From NCBI GenBank assembly GCA_019750135.1, contig JAIEOV010000018.1, forward strand, positions 62,001 to 126,000: a stretch of DNA of 64,000 bases, read 5' to 3'. This DNA is from Reyranella sp. (GTDB lineage Bacteria > Pseudomonadota > Alphaproteobacteria > Reyranellales > Reyranellaceae). Of the stretch, positions 25,026 through 34,800 are shown piece after piece. The translations under genes were made by a program, and so were the position numbers. How positions within the stretch are numbered: position 1 is the first letter of the stretch; each line of letters begins with the position of its first letter. Below the pieces are notes generated by a model. That model ran no database searches. It was not told where the DNA came from and saw only the letters and a list, made by a program, of their open reading frames with translations.

Positions 25026-25868
25026 ATGACATTCGAGATTTCCGTCGCCAGTTTCGACGACGTGCAGATGATGGCCCAATGGGCGGGGGACGAGGCCTGG
25101 AACCCGGGCAACACAGACATTCACGCCTTCTTCGCCGCAGATCCCGGCGCCTTCCACGTCGGTCGCCTCGACGGCGAGCCGGTGACCTGCATCTCGGTGG
25201 TGAAGTACGGGCCGTCCTTCGGCTTCCTCGGCTTCTACATCGCCCGGCCGGTCGTGCGCGGCAAAGGCTACGGCATGCAGACCTGGAATGCCGGCATGGC
25301 GAGGCTGAAAGGGCGCAATGTCGGGCTCGACGGTGTCGTGGCGCAGCAGGCCAACTACCGCAAGTCGGGCTTCCGCAATGCCTGGAACAACGTCCGCTAC
25401 GAAGGGCCGGCTTTCACGACACCGGCACCGGCCGGCGTCCGCCTGGTCGATGCGCGCAGCGTTCCGTTCGACGCGCTGGCCGCATACGACAAGCGATTCT
25501 TCCGCGAGCCGCGCGATTCGTTCCTGGCGACCTGGATCACGCTGCCCGAACGCGCCGCGATGGTGGCAATCCGCGACGGCCGGCTGGCGGGCTTCGCCGT
25601 CCTGCGCGCCTGCCAGACGACGTCGCGCGTCGGGCCATTGTTCGCGGACACACCGGATATCGCTGCGGCCCTGGTCTCGGCCCTGGCGAAACAGATGGGC
25701 GCGACGGCGCTCGCGATCGACCCGCCCGACATCAACAAGCCGGCGGTCGCGCTGCTCGAGGGCCTGGGGCTGAAACCGTCGTTCGAGACGGCGCGCATGT
25801 ACACCGGCGCCAATCCCGAGATCGACTATGCCGGGCTGTTCGGCGTGACCAGCTTCGAGTTGGGCTGA
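25026..25868 (+). CDS. GNAT N-acetyltransferase with second C-terminal domain
   Basis: A 280-residue protein with an N-terminal GNAT acetyltransferase domain. The acetyl-CoA loop is PVVRGKGYGMQTWNAGM (about residues 75-92), preceded by the strand FGFLGFYIARP. The C-terminal half (about 150-280) resembles the Acetyltransf_18 domain of YitH-type proteins (FFREPRDSFLATWITLPERA; ALVSALAKQMGATALAID). It has its own short promoter region and is divergent from the esterase gene. The acceptor substrate is unknown. Confidence 0.82.
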   Translation: MTFEISVASFDDVQMMAQWAGDEAWNPGNTDIHAFFAADPGAFHVGRLDGEPVTCISVVKYGPSFGFLGFYIARPVVRGKGYGMQTWNAGMARLKGRNVGLDGVVAQQANYRKSGFRNAWNNVRYEGPAFTTPAPAGVRLVDARSVPFDALAAYDKRFFREPRDSFLATWITLPERAAMVAIRDGRLAGFAVLRACQTTSRVGPLFADTPDIAAALVSALAKQMGATALAIDPPDINKPAVALLEGLGLKPSFETARMYTGANPEIDYAGLFGVTSFELG

Positions 25869-26460
25869 CTAAGTAGCTCTGCACAGAGATTTTGACGGGT
25901 TGATTCTGGCCGCTGTCGCGGAGGGCAGGCGGCGAGAAGGAACCAGGATGTCGATACGTCGAGGCACGTCCGGCGCGCCGGACGGCAGTTTCGGCTATTT
26001 ATCCGTGCCGGGAATAACCAAGCACCGGGGGCGGGGGGTGGTGAATGCGGATGGTTCCGCCCTGTCCGAATTCGATGGGCAACAAAGCCGAACGGGCTCG
26101 CCGCTTGGTGAGGGTTCCATCTGGCGGGTAACCGGCGACCCCGCCTCGCGCGCTCATGATCATGAGCGCGCGAGGTTTGCGAGGTTCCCGAGGTTTCCGC
26201 GAGAGAGCCCGGTAGCGCTTCGAGATCGCACCCCATCGGTTGGGTTTTGGCCGGAGCCTCGGGTTCGGTCCGCCCGGACAAGTGGCCGGACGGACCGTGC
26301 GCGTGTCTGGCATGGCTTCTTGGTTTCGGATCGACGATGCAAAGAGCGGGAACGCGGGATACCGCGCAACATGCCGGCATCATATAACTGAAGTACAATT
26401 CAGTCAACAACTGAAGTCAGCGGACGCCGAGTTCTTTTGTTGCGACTTTTGAGCCTCCTG
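25869..26460. repeat. Non-coding region with dispersed repeat, copy A
   Basis: No gene is supported in these 590 bases. From about 26172 to 26400 lies a copy of a dispersed repeat also found at about 31325-31610. Shared landmarks in the same order are three 9-bp units starting GAGGTTTGC (26172-26198), the 15-mer CCCCATCGGTTGGGT (26231-26245), and AGAGCGGGAACGC (26343-26355) followed by a CGCGCAAC and an A+T-rich end. Short frames through it are weak and not conserved in phase between the two copies. Confidence 0.7.
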
Positions 26461-28029
26461 CTAGTTCTTCTTCACATTCCAGAACACCGGCGCCGGCGCT
26501 TCGAGGTGACCGGTCACGTTGGCGCGGAGCGCCGCTGGCACATTGAACTGCCCGAGATGCACATGCGTCGGATACTCCGACATGCGGACCTGGATCGCGG
26601 TGGCGAGCTCCTTGCGCTTGGCGTCGTCGGTGGTCCGGGCGAAGGCGTCGCGCAGCTCCTCGAGCCTGGCGTCGCACGGCCAGCCGATCGCCGCCTTCTC
26701 GCAATTGGCCCCGAGGAAGGCGGACATGATGGGGTCGAGCAGGTCGGCCGACACCCAGGTCGTCAGGAAGCCGTGCCAGCCGCCGGCTGAAGGCGGCTCC
26801 TTGCGCGTGCGCCGCGCCACCACGGTGTTCCAGTCCATCGCCTGCATGTCGACGGTGAAGCCGCCGCGTTCCAGCAGCGACTTCAGGATCGGGGTCAGGC
26901 GGCCGGTGTTGGTGTCGGTGGCGTAGAGCAGCACGACCGGCGTGCCGTCATAGCCCTCGTCCTTGAGGATCTGCTTTGACCTGGCGAAGTTGGAATTGAG
27001 CTTGTCCTCGAAACCCTTGTCGGTGGCGAGCGGCGTGCCGCAGATGAACAGCGCCTTGCACTCCTTGAAGTATTTCGGGTCGGTGTAGCCCGCGATCAGG
27101 AAGTCCTTCTGGTTCACCGCATAGAACACGGCCTGGCGAATCCTGGGATTGTCGAACGGCTTGTGCAGCGTGTTGAAGCGGAAGGCGATCTGGGCGCCGA
27201 GCGGATTGAGGTCGACGACCTTGACGTTCTTGTCGGCCTCGAGGAGCGACAGGAGCTCGATCACCGGCTGGTCGATCATGTCGATCTCGCCGCTGGCCAG
27301 CGCATTGATGATGGTCTGCGGATCGGTGATGTTGAGCCACTCGACGCGGTCGACATTCACGACCTTGCCGCCGGACAGCCCCGATGCCGGTTCGGGCCGC
27401 GGCTTGTAGTCCTTGAACTTGTCGTAGACGGTCTTTTCGCCCGGCCGCCACAGGTCCTTGCGGAAGACGAACGGGCCCGAGCCGGTGGTGTCGCTGATCT
27501 GCACGTTGCCCGGCGTCTCGGCGACGCGCTGGGGCATGATGAACGGCACCAGCGAGGAGGGCTTGCCCAGTGTCTCGAGCACCAGGCCGTAGGGCTCCCG
27601 GAGCGTGAGCGTGAAGGTCTTGTCGTCGACCGCCTTCAGTTCCTTGGTGAAGGACATCAGCTTCTGCCCCATCGCATCCTTGGGTGCCCAGCGATTGAGC
27701 GAAGCGATGCAATCCGCGGCCGTCACCGGCTTGCCGTCGTGGAACAGGAGGCCGTCGCGCAGGGTGAAGGTGTAGGTGAGCTTGTCGTCGCTGACCGTCC
27801 AGCCTGCCAGCATCTGAGGCTTGACCTGCAGCTTGTCGTCGACCGCCAGCAGCGTGTCGTAGACCATGTAGCCGTAGTTGCGCACGATGTAGGCGGTCGT
27901 CCAGTACGGGTCGATGATCTTGACGTCGGCATGCATGACGACCTTGAGGGTCTGCGCCGGCGCCGCGACCGGCAGAAGCGCCAACATCCCTGCCGCGGCG
28001 GCATGGGCCGCCCATTTCACGATCCTCAT
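26461..28029 (-). CDS. Peptide ABC transporter substrate-binding protein
   Basis: A 522-residue periplasmic protein of the SBP_bac_5 (DppA/OppA) family, unlike the 10370 gene in detail. The signal peptide is MRIVKWAAHAAAAGMLALLP and ends near PAQ. Then follow VVMHADVKIIDPYWTTAYIV, LTYTFTLRDGLLFHDGKPVT (quoted to 20 residues) and TTGSGPFVFRKDLWRPG. Near the C-terminus, NTGRLTPILKSLLERGG and WVSADLLDPI match the group that binds larger or non-peptide solutes. No permease or ATPase is adjacent, so it is an orphan receptor. It is divergent from an amidohydrolase that may act on its ligand. Confidence 0.85.
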   Translation of the reverse strand: MRIVKWAAHAAAAGMLALLPVAAPAQTLKVVMHADVKIIDPYWTTAYIVRNYGYMVYDTLLAVDDKLQVKPQMLAGWTVSDDKLTYTFTLRDGLLFHDGKPVTAADCIASLNRWAPKDAMGQKLMSFTKELKAVDDKTFTLTLREPYGLVLETLGKPSSLVPFIMPQRVAETPGNVQISDTTGSGPFVFRKDLWRPGEKTVYDKFKDYKPRPEPASGLSGGKVVNVDRVEWLNITDPQTIINALASGEIDMIDQPVIELLSLLEADKNVKVVDLNPLGAQIAFRFNTLHKPFDNPRIRQAVFYAVNQKDFLIAGYTDPKYFKECKALFICGTPLATDKGFEDKLNSNFARSKQILKDEGYDGTPVVLLYATDTNTGRLTPILKSLLERGGFTVDMQAMDWNTVVARRTRKEPPSAGGWHGFLTTWVSADLLDPIMSAFLGANCEKAAIGWPCDARLEELRDAFARTTDDAKRKELATAIQVRMSEYPTHVHLGQFNVPAALRANVTGHLEAPAPVFWNVKKN

Positions 28030-28074
28030 AAGCCCCCTCCTGTTCTGTCTGGTCCCAAACCCCCGTTGTTCGTG

Positions 28075-28087
28075 GCATACGCTATGC
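28075..28087. promoter_or_regulatory. Dyad in divergent promoter, GCATA-CGC-TATGC
   Basis: A perfect 13-bp dyad, GCATA/TATGC around CGC, lies in the 84-bp gap between the orphan peptide receptor and the amidohydrolase. Its position suits an operator shared by the two divergent genes. No regulator gene is adjacent, so the factor is unknown. Confidence 0.35.
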
Positions 28088-28113
28088 AACAGACGTGCCT
28101 CAGGAGGTGACGC

Positions 28114-29568
28114 ATGACTTCACGGCCGGCATCGATCCGTAACCTGGCCTGGGCGGTGGTGCGCGACGGCGCGACCGCCCGGCACGCCTATCGCCGCGAC
28201 GTCGACCTGTTCCTGAGGGACGGCCGCATCGTCGAGATTACGCCCGCCAGCGCGCGGCCGGCAGAGGCCAACGAACCGGCGATCGACGGCCGGGGCATGC
28301 TGGCGCTGCCCGGCCTGGTCAACATCCACAGCCATCCGACGACCGAGCCGGGCTATCGCGGCGTGCGCGAGGACCATGGCGTGCCCGAGCAGCAGATGAC
28401 CGGGCTGATCGAGCGCCTGCAGGCTTTCCGCCTGCCATTGGAGGGCCGGGCGGCGGCGGCCGAGCTGTCCTACAGCGAGATGCTGCGCGCCGGCACGACC
28501 ACGGCCTGCGACGTCACCGTGCCGTTCGACGGCTGGCTGGACACCATGGTGAGGAGCGGCATGCGCTTCTATGCGGCGCCGACCTTCGCCTCGGCGCGCT
28601 GGGGCATGGCGGCGCCGCAGACCGTGACCTGGCAGTGGGACGAGGCCGGCGGCCTCAAGGCGTTCGACAAGGCCAGGGCGGTGATGGCGGAGGCCGAGTC
28701 TCACAATTCAGGCCGGCTCGGCGCCATGGTGTTTCCGAACCAGATCGATACCGTGACGCCCGAGTTGTTCGCCATGGGCCGCCGGCATGCCGACGAGACC
28801 GGCCGGTTGTTCTCGACCCATATCGGCCAGTCGGTGGTCGAGGTGCGGGAGATGATCCGCCGCCACGGCATCACGCCGGTGCAATGGGCGGCACAGCGGG
28901 GCCTGATGAAACCGGGCACGATCCTGGCGCATTGCATCCTGCTCGACGAGCATCCGCAGATCGCCTGGCACACACGCAAGGATCTCGACTTGATCGCCGA
29001 TGCCGGCGCCGCCGTGGCGCATTGTCCGCAGCCCTTCGCCCGCTACGGCCTGGCGATGGACCATGTCGGCCGTTACCGGGCGCGCGGCGTCACGGTCGGG
29101 CTCGGCACCGACTGCGCACCGCACAACCTGATCGAGGAGATGCGGCTGGCCATCGTCGCCGGCCGGCTGATGAGCGAGGACATCGCCAGCCTCGACACCG
29201 GCAGCGCCTTCGAGGCGGCGACCATCGGCGGCGCCAAGGCGCTCGGGCGCGACGACATCGGCGTGCTGGCGCCGGGGGCGCGGGCCGATATCGTGCTGGT
29301 CGATCTCGCTCATCCCCTGATGCAGCCGGTGCGCGATCCGCTGCGCTCCTTCGTTTTCCATGCCGCCGACCGGGCCGTGGAGACGGTCCTGGTCAATGGT
29401 GAGGTCGTGCTGGAGGAAGGCACGCCCGTTCACCTCGATCCGGCCGCGGCGATGGAGCGCCTGGCCGAGGCGCAGGCTCGCATGCTGCGGGATTCGGTGA
29501 AGCACGACTATGCCGGCCGCCCCGCCGAGCAGATCGCCCCGCTGTCGCTGCCCCTGTCGTCAGGCTGA
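28114..29568 (+). CDS. Metal-dependent amidohydrolase (TrzN/AtzA-like)
   Basis: A 484-residue amidohydrolase of the cytosine-deaminase/chlorohydrolase branch. The metal-binding HxH is in VNIHSHPTTEPGYRG (about residues 69-83). A further His is in FSTHIGQSV, and HCILLDEHP and GLGTDCAPHNLIEEM supply the catalytic His/Asp pair. The N-terminal DGRGMLALPGLVN and C-terminal GARADIVLVDLAHP form the composite sandwich usual in TrzN, AtzA and guanine deaminase. It would remove an amine or similar group from a heterocycle. It is divergent from a peptide/solute receptor. The specific substrate is not visible. Confidence 0.87.
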   Translation: MTSRPASIRNLAWAVVRDGATARHAYRRDVDLFLRDGRIVEITPASARPAEANEPAIDGRGMLALPGLVNIHSHPTTEPGYRGVREDHGVPEQQMTGLIERLQAFRLPLEGRAAAAELSYSEMLRAGTTTACDVTVPFDGWLDTMVRSGMRFYAAPTFASARWGMAAPQTVTWQWDEAGGLKAFDKARAVMAEAESHNSGRLGAMVFPNQIDTVTPELFAMGRRHADETGRLFSTHIGQSVVEVREMIRRHGITPVQWAAQRGLMKPGTILAHCILLDEHPQIAWHTRKDLDLIADAGAAVAHCPQPFARYGLAMDHVGRYRARGVTVGLGTDCAPHNLIEEMRLAIVAGRLMSEDIASLDTGSAFEAATIGGAKALGRDDIGVLAPGARADIVLVDLAHPLMQPVRDPLRSFVFHAADRAVETVLVNGEVVLEEGTPVHLDPAAAMERLAEAQARMLRDSVKHDYAGRPAEQIAPLSLPLSSG

Positions 29569-30444
29569 CCCTCGCCCCGGCATCAATGCGAGCCACAACG
29601 CAATGACGGTCGAGGCGATCGCCACCATCTGCAAGGGCGACAGCGGCTCGTGCAGCAGCAGCACGCCGCTCACGATGGCCACGATGGGTATGGCGATGGA
29701 GGACAGCGCGGCGACCTGCGCCGGCAGGAGCTTCACCAGGGCGAACCAGGTGGCGGTGCCAAGCGCCATCGGGATGGCGCCGGTGTAGATCGTGGCGGCG
29801 AGCGCTTTCGCCGAGGGCCAGTGGGTCGGAATGCCGTCGATCAGCAGAGCGCCGAGCAGGATCGGCGGCAGGCTGATGACGACCTGCCAGAAGGTGAGCG
29901 ACAGGCCCATGCCGGACCACGCCGTGCGCTTGACGATGAAGGTGCCGATGGCCCAGCAGAAGCCCGCGAACAGGCCCCAGAACAGGCCGGCCGGCGCGCG
30001 CTCGTAGCTCGCGAAGTTGGGCAGCATCAGCGCCAGCACGGCCATTGCGCCGATCGCGATGGCGGCGAGCAGGCGCCCGGTCAGGCGTTGCCTGAAGACG
30101 GCGAACCCGATCAGCGCCACCCACAACGGCATGGTGTAGGCCAGCACCGAGGCATGGCCCGACGGGATGTAGAGCACGGCGAACGCCGTCGTGATGTTCC
30201 AGATCAGGATGTTGGTCGCCGAGGCCGCGATCAGGTTGGGCCACTTGCCCTTGGGCACGGCGAAGCTTTCGCCGCGCGCCAGCAGGATCACCGTCAGCAT
30301 GGCGACGCCGACGATCATGGTGATGGCGCGGAAGGTCAGCACCGGCAGCTCGTCGAGCGCGATCCTGAACAGCGGCCAGTTGGTGCCCCAAACGAGGGTG
30401 AGCAGGGCCAGCAGCGCCAGCACCTTGGGCGAAACGCGGTACAC
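29560..30444 (-). CDS. EamA/DMT-family transporter
   Basis: A 294-residue permease with ten predicted membrane segments arranged as two EamA repeats. The first starts ALLALLTLVWGTNWPLFRIA and the second AGLFWGLFAGFCWAIGTFIV. Both end with the family's Gly/Pro-rich helix (LYIPSGHASVLAYTMPLWVA; PAQVAALSSIAIPIVAIVSG). DMT exporters move amino acids or metabolites out of the cell. It overlaps the amidohydrolase stop by 9 bases on the opposite strand and follows the DUF4864 gene by 9 bases, so those two genes probably share a transcript. Confidence 0.87.
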   Translation of the reverse strand: MYRVSPKVLALLALLTLVWGTNWPLFRIALDELPVLTFRAITMIVGVAMLTVILLARGESFAVPKGKWPNLIAASATNILIWNITTAFAVLYIPSGHASVLAYTMPLWVALIGFAVFRQRLTGRLLAAIAIGAMAVLALMLPNFASYERAPAGLFWGLFAGFCWAIGTFIVKRTAWSGMGLSLTFWQVVISLPPILLGALLIDGIPTHWPSAKALAATIYTGAIPMALGTATWFALVKLLPAQVAALSSIAIPIVAIVSGVLLLHEPLSPLQMVAIASTVIALWLALMPGRGSA

Positions 30445-30453
30445 GATGTGCGA

Positions 30454-30924
30454 TCAGGCCTGGTGTTCTTCCGGCGCCTGCAGGTAGCAGCCGTTGATGC
30501 GCCACGTGCCGTCGGGCAACTGCACCATCGGATAGAAAGCGGTCACCGGCCGGCCGTCGGGTCCGACGACATGGACCTTCTGCGTGACCTGGCCGTGCAG
30601 GGTCACGATCTCGCGGAAGTCGAACACGCGCGGGCGATAGACGGGCTGGTAGCCCTGCCGGACCATGTCCATGAACACGTCGGACGTGCCGAACATGCCG
30701 CGGATGGACGGCGAGGCGTAGCCGAAGGCGCCCTCGCCGTCGTCGCGGCGGAAGGCGTCGACCTGGGACTGGATGACGTCGCGGATCGCCGACTGGTCGG
30801 CCGCCGACAGGTCCTGGGCGAACGCCGGCGTGGCGAGTCCGAGGATCAGACCGAGGACCAGTCCGAGGATCAGCCCGAAGTGGCCGAGGAGGGAAAAGGC
30901 CGTCGCCGGCCTGGTGGCGAACAT
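30454..30924 (-). CDS. DUF4864 exported protein
   Basis: A 156-residue protein with a signal peptide rich in LGL repeats, then a DUF4864 domain: IRDVIQSQVDAFRRDDGEGAF, YASPSIRGMFGTSDVFMDMV, and the end WRINGCYLQAPEEHQA. DUF4864 has an NTF2-like fold and no known role. The signal-peptide repeat is encoded by a 12-bp tandem repeat at 30836-30871. The DMT transporter follows after 9 bases, so the pair is likely co-transcribed. Location is probably periplasmic or membrane-anchored. Confidence 0.8.
   Translation of the reverse strand: MFATRPATAFSLLGHFGLILGLVLGLILGLATPAFAQDLSAADQSAIRDVIQSQVDAFRRDDGEGAFGYASPSIRGMFGTSDVFMDMVRQGYQPVYRPRVFDFREIVTLHGQVTQKVHVVGPDGRPVTAFYPMVQLPDGTWRINGCYLQAPEEHQA
30836..30871. 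repeat. 12-bp tandem repeat inside signal-peptide code
   Basis: Three 12-base units (AGTCCGAGGATC, AGACCGAGGACC, AGTCCGAGGATC) with a decayed fourth. On the minus strand they encode repeats of Leu-Ile/Val-Leu-Gly in the hydrophobic core of the DUF4864 signal peptide. Unit number could vary between strains without frameshift. Confidence 0.7.
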
Positions 30925-31071
30925 CGCCGGACATCCCGAAAAATCAGAGGCCGGGCATGGTACTGGAAAGCCCGAAACAGGTCCAAGACCGGCGAATTTC
31001 CGTGCCGCGAGAAGGGTTTGCGGGCCGTTTTGCCGGGCCCCGGCGGCGGCGTCGCAGGTCCGTCACGCGGC

Positions 31072-31100
31072 TTGCATCCGCGGGCCGCTTTCACTAGGGT
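31072..31100 (+). promoter_or_regulatory. Promoter of tRNA-Arg
   Basis: TTGCAT (31072-31077) and TAGGGT (31095-31100) are separated by 17 bases and followed by GCGCCCCTC, a layout common for alphaproteobacterial stable-RNA promoters. The tRNA starts 43 bases after the -10 box. Confidence 0.5.
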
Positions 31101-31143
31101 GCGCCCCTCTTCGCCGGACCCCTCGACGAGGCCGTCCGGCTAC

Positions 31144-31220
31144 GCGCCCGTAGCTCAACTGGATAGAGCATCTGACTACGGATCAGAAGGTTAGGAGTTC
31201 GAATCTCTTCGGGCGCGCCA
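31144..31220 (+). tRNA. tRNA-Arg(ACG)
   Basis: A complete 77-base cloverleaf with encoded CCA. The acceptor stem is GCGCCCG/CGGGCGC with G discriminator. The D-arm is GCTC...GAGC; the anticodon stem TCTGA/TCAGA encloses the loop CTACGGA, so the anticodon is ACG (read as ICG after A34 deamination). The variable region is AGGTT, and the T-arm AGGAG/CTCTT has loop TTCGAAT. It reads CGN arginine codons. The 3' end borders a repeat-bearing, lower-GC region that precedes the stress gene block; no second copy of the tRNA end was noticed. Confidence 0.95.
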
Positions 31221-31824
31221 TTTCTCCAAGTTTAGCCAATTCTTCTGCACGGCAATTTCGACCAGTTGGCAGTCGTTGGCTGAGAAGCTAACGGACGGTG
31301 CATGCACTGCTATCAGTGAGGCGGGAGGTTTGCGCCCTTTCCGCCCTTTCCGGTAGTCCCTTCGTAGTGCCTCTTCGCGATCACAGCCCCCATCGGTTGG
31401 GTCGCTTGGCGAATTTCGATAGTTACGCAAGTTTAGATATTGGAATCGCTCCATCGAGGGGTCGGGAGCCCGTCTCGTCCGGAAGCAAGCAGCCGGACGG
31501 AAGGAGCGCCGCGTCTGCGGCGCGCTGTGGGTCTCGGATCAACGATGCATAGAGCGGGAACGCAGCTAAGCCGCGCAACGAACCAACTATATAACTTAAG
31601 TGCGCATTCGTCAAGCACTACGGTCAATCCCGCTTCGTGAGTTTTTTCGCACCGTATAGAGAGCGAGGGCCGGCGGGGTCGAACGGATGATCACGCCATT
31701 CCTCGCGTCAGTCAGCCCGAGTGCCAGCAGTGCCTTCAGCGACATCGCGATGTCCCTCCGCCCCTCGGGCCACTCCGCTCGACCTGTCACAACCTCTGTG
31801 ACGAGCTACTAGCCCGATTGCCCG
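31221..31824. repeat. Non-coding region with dispersed repeat, copy B
   Basis: About 600 bases between tRNA-Arg and the large regulator without a convincing gene. From 31325 to 31610 runs the second copy of the repeat seen at 26172-26400: 9-bp units GAGGTTTGC, GCCCTTTCC, GCCCTTTCC (31325-31351), then CCCCATCGGTTGGGT (31387-31401) and AGAGCGGGAACGC (31551-31563). A 59-codon minus-strand frame (31611-31790, GTG start) ends STPPALALYTVRKNSRSG; it may be a gene remnant. The hairpin GTCACA/TGTGAC (31786-31802), just after the regulator stop, could end its transcript. Confidence 0.65.
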
Positions 31825-34800
31825 TCATTGGCCGACCCGGTTTGCCTGCAATAGCGCGTTGGCCCGCACCAGGATCGGGGTCGCAAAGCCGTCGCTGAAT
31901 TGCCGGTAGATGGGCGCGAGCAGAGCGTGGGCCTCCGCGCGGCGCTCTTGCTTCTGCCAACGTTCCGCCAGAGCAAGCGCTGCGCGCAATTCCCAATACA
32001 ACGCCCCCTGCCGCTGCGACATAACGATCGCCCGCTGCAATATCTGCTCCGCCTTCGGGTTATCCGGCTGGCTTTGAGCAATCACGCGGCCATGGATACA
32101 CAGCAATTCCGGCACGAACCGCATGTACTCCGTTTGCTCCGCAAAGCGCAGCGCGGCCTCGGCTTCCGCGAGACCCTCATCTGCGTTGCCCGCAGCAGTT
32201 AGCGCCTCAGCGAAGTAGCCGCGAAAGATCGTTTGAAGCGACCGGTAGCCGGTTGCCTCCATTTGTACGAGGCCGGATCGCAGAGCCGCAGCGCCGGAAG
32301 CCGGGTCGCCACGCATGAATAGCACGCGTCCGTTGGCGCAAGCCGCCAGGGCGCGGAAGGTATGGAGCGCGTGGCGATCAGCAAGCTCCAAAATCGCCGC
32401 GATATAGCGCTCCGCCGTGACGAACGCACCGACCTCAGGGAACAGCAGGCCCGCGGGGCGCGTCATCGCCAGGCACAGAGTGACGGGCTGCCCAATCTGC
32501 TGCGCTTCTTCGATCGACCGTTCAGCGGCCCGGATTGAAGCATCGACCAAGCCGCGCGCGAGCAGACAGGTCGACAGATGTCCAAAAGCCGAAGTAAGCC
32601 CGTCCAACCCAAGCGATGCCATCTCACCTTGACGCTGCGCGACTGGATGATCGTGAGTGGCGTGCTCAAGCAGTCTGGAGGCCTCAACGTATTCAGCCAG
32701 ATAAGTCAAGGACATGCCAACCATCAGGTTGGCCGTACGCGTTGCCGCCAAGTCAGTGTCACTACGTGCAAATGCGGCATAACGCCGGCTCAACTGCAAC
32801 GCCTTGCGCAAGTCCACTGAACGCAGGCTGATTTGCCAGAGGCCATGCACCGCGCGCTTTTGATGCTCGATGTTGCCGATCGCTTCGGCTAGGGAAAGCG
32901 CCCGTGTCAGATTGGCAAGGGTGGCCGAAGTCATGCCCTCGGTAAACATCAGTGACTGGCCAAGAGCGTTGCGCAGAACCATCTCGTGCTCGCGGTCAGC
33001 CGTGTCACCCATATTCGCCAAGGCCTTACCGGTCCAATTTCTGCATTCGTCCAGAAGTGACGTGGCCAGCCAGAAGTTCACCGCAGCGGCCGCCAGTCGG
33101 CCTCCGAGACTGGGATCGCCGGAGGCGGAAAAGGCCCATGTCAGGGCAGCACGCAGATTGTCGACTTCGCGGGTGAAGGAGGCGAGGTCGGAGCTGGCAT
33201 CGTCCTTATTGGCATTGGGATCGAAGGTGGCGAAGAAGTCGCGGAAATATTCGGCGTGACGGCGCGTTGTCGCCGCGTGATCGCCGGCGCTGGCAAGCTT
33301 GTCCAAAGCGTAGGAGCGCACGGTCTCCAGCAAACGCCACCGTCCGCCGGAGTTGGCCTGTTCAAGATTGACGACCGACTTGTCGACGAGGCTCGCGATT
33401 CCGTCCGCGACGTCGGCCCGCGAATGCTCAAGCATCACCGCGCATGCGGCGTCGAAGGAAAAGCCGCCGGAGAAAATGGCCAGGCGATGGAGTAGCAGAC
33501 GCTCGGTATCCGGCAATAGCGCGTAGCTCCAGTCGAGAACCGCCCGAAGCGTCTGATGCCGCGGCAACGCCGTCCGGCGCCCCGTCGTCAGGAGGGCGAA
33601 ACGGTCCTGCAGGCCATCGGTCACCTGCGCCAGCCCCAACGACGCGGCGCGGGCGGCGGCGAACTCGATCGCCAGCGGCATTCCGTCCAGGTGGCGGCAG
33701 ATCCTGGCGATCAAGCGCAAATTCGGTCGGTCACGCAGGCCGGCCATGTGCGTCGCTTCCGCGCGGTCGAGAAACAACTGCACGGCACTGTTGCCGAGGA
33801 TTTCATCGGCCTGAACGGACTCATGGGGCGGTACGTCAAGCGGCGGCACACGGTAGACATGCTCACCGCCGGTTCTCAGCGTCTCGCGGCTGGTCGCCAC
33901 AATGACGGCGCGGGATGAGAGACGCAGGATGCTTTCCGCGAGTTGCGTCGCGGCATCGATGAGATGCTCGCAATTGTCGAGCACCAGCAGGAGGCGCCGG
34001 CCACCGATGTCGCGGGCCACGCTCTCCGCCGACTTCGCGCCCCTGTCGGTCGGCAGGCCGATGGCTTCGGCAACAGCGAGCGGGACCAGATTCGGGTCGG
34101 CGAGCGAGGCCAGCTCGACCAGCCACACGTTGCCATCGAACGCCGGGAGGAGACTCCGCGCCAACTCGATCCCGAGTGCCGTCTTGCCGATGCCGCCGGT
34201 ACCGGTGAGAGTGACGAGGCGATAGGCGGAGCATGCCTGTTGCAGGTACTCGAGAGATGCGTCGCGACCGACCAGATCGATTTTGGTCGCCGGCAGGTTC
34301 GTCGAGCCGACGGCACCCGGCAAGGAGAGCGGCGATCTCGGCTGGGCGCTATGGTGCCTGGACCATGTGCCGAGCAAACGATAGCCGCGCCCCGAGATCG
34401 TCTTGATGATCGTGCGATGAGCGCCGAGCGCCTTGCGGATTGCGGATATGTGAAACTCGATGGCGCCTTCTTTGACGGACACGCCAGGCCATACACGCTC
34501 GATCAGTTGGTCCCTGGTGACGAGCTCGTTTGCTCCTTCCACCAGTGCCGCCAGGAGCTCGAAGGCGCGGCCGCCGAGCGGCACCGAAGCGCCGTGGATC
34601 CACAATTCACGTTGCGCCAGGTCTATTTCGCAGTCGCCCGACCGGTAGGTGTGGGATGCCGATGGCGGCGGATCCAGGGCTGCTGGTGACGATTCATCCA
34701 GTTCGGCGGCGTCCGGGGAGCGCCGCACCGCCCAGTCGCCGAGCAGGCGGTAGCCGCGGCCGGATACCGTCTTCAACAAGCGTCGATCCGGACCGAGTGC

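Noticed and set aside
26172..31610. Repeat copies considered as CRISPR or as insertion-sequence ends
   Set aside because: The 9-bp units are contiguous without spacers, and no transposase frame or clear terminal inverted repeats are seen.
31611..31790. 59-codon minus-strand frame downstream of the large regulator
   Set aside because: Sequence is somewhat protein-like but the only start is GTG and no family is recognised; mentioned only in the intergenic entry as a possible remnant.
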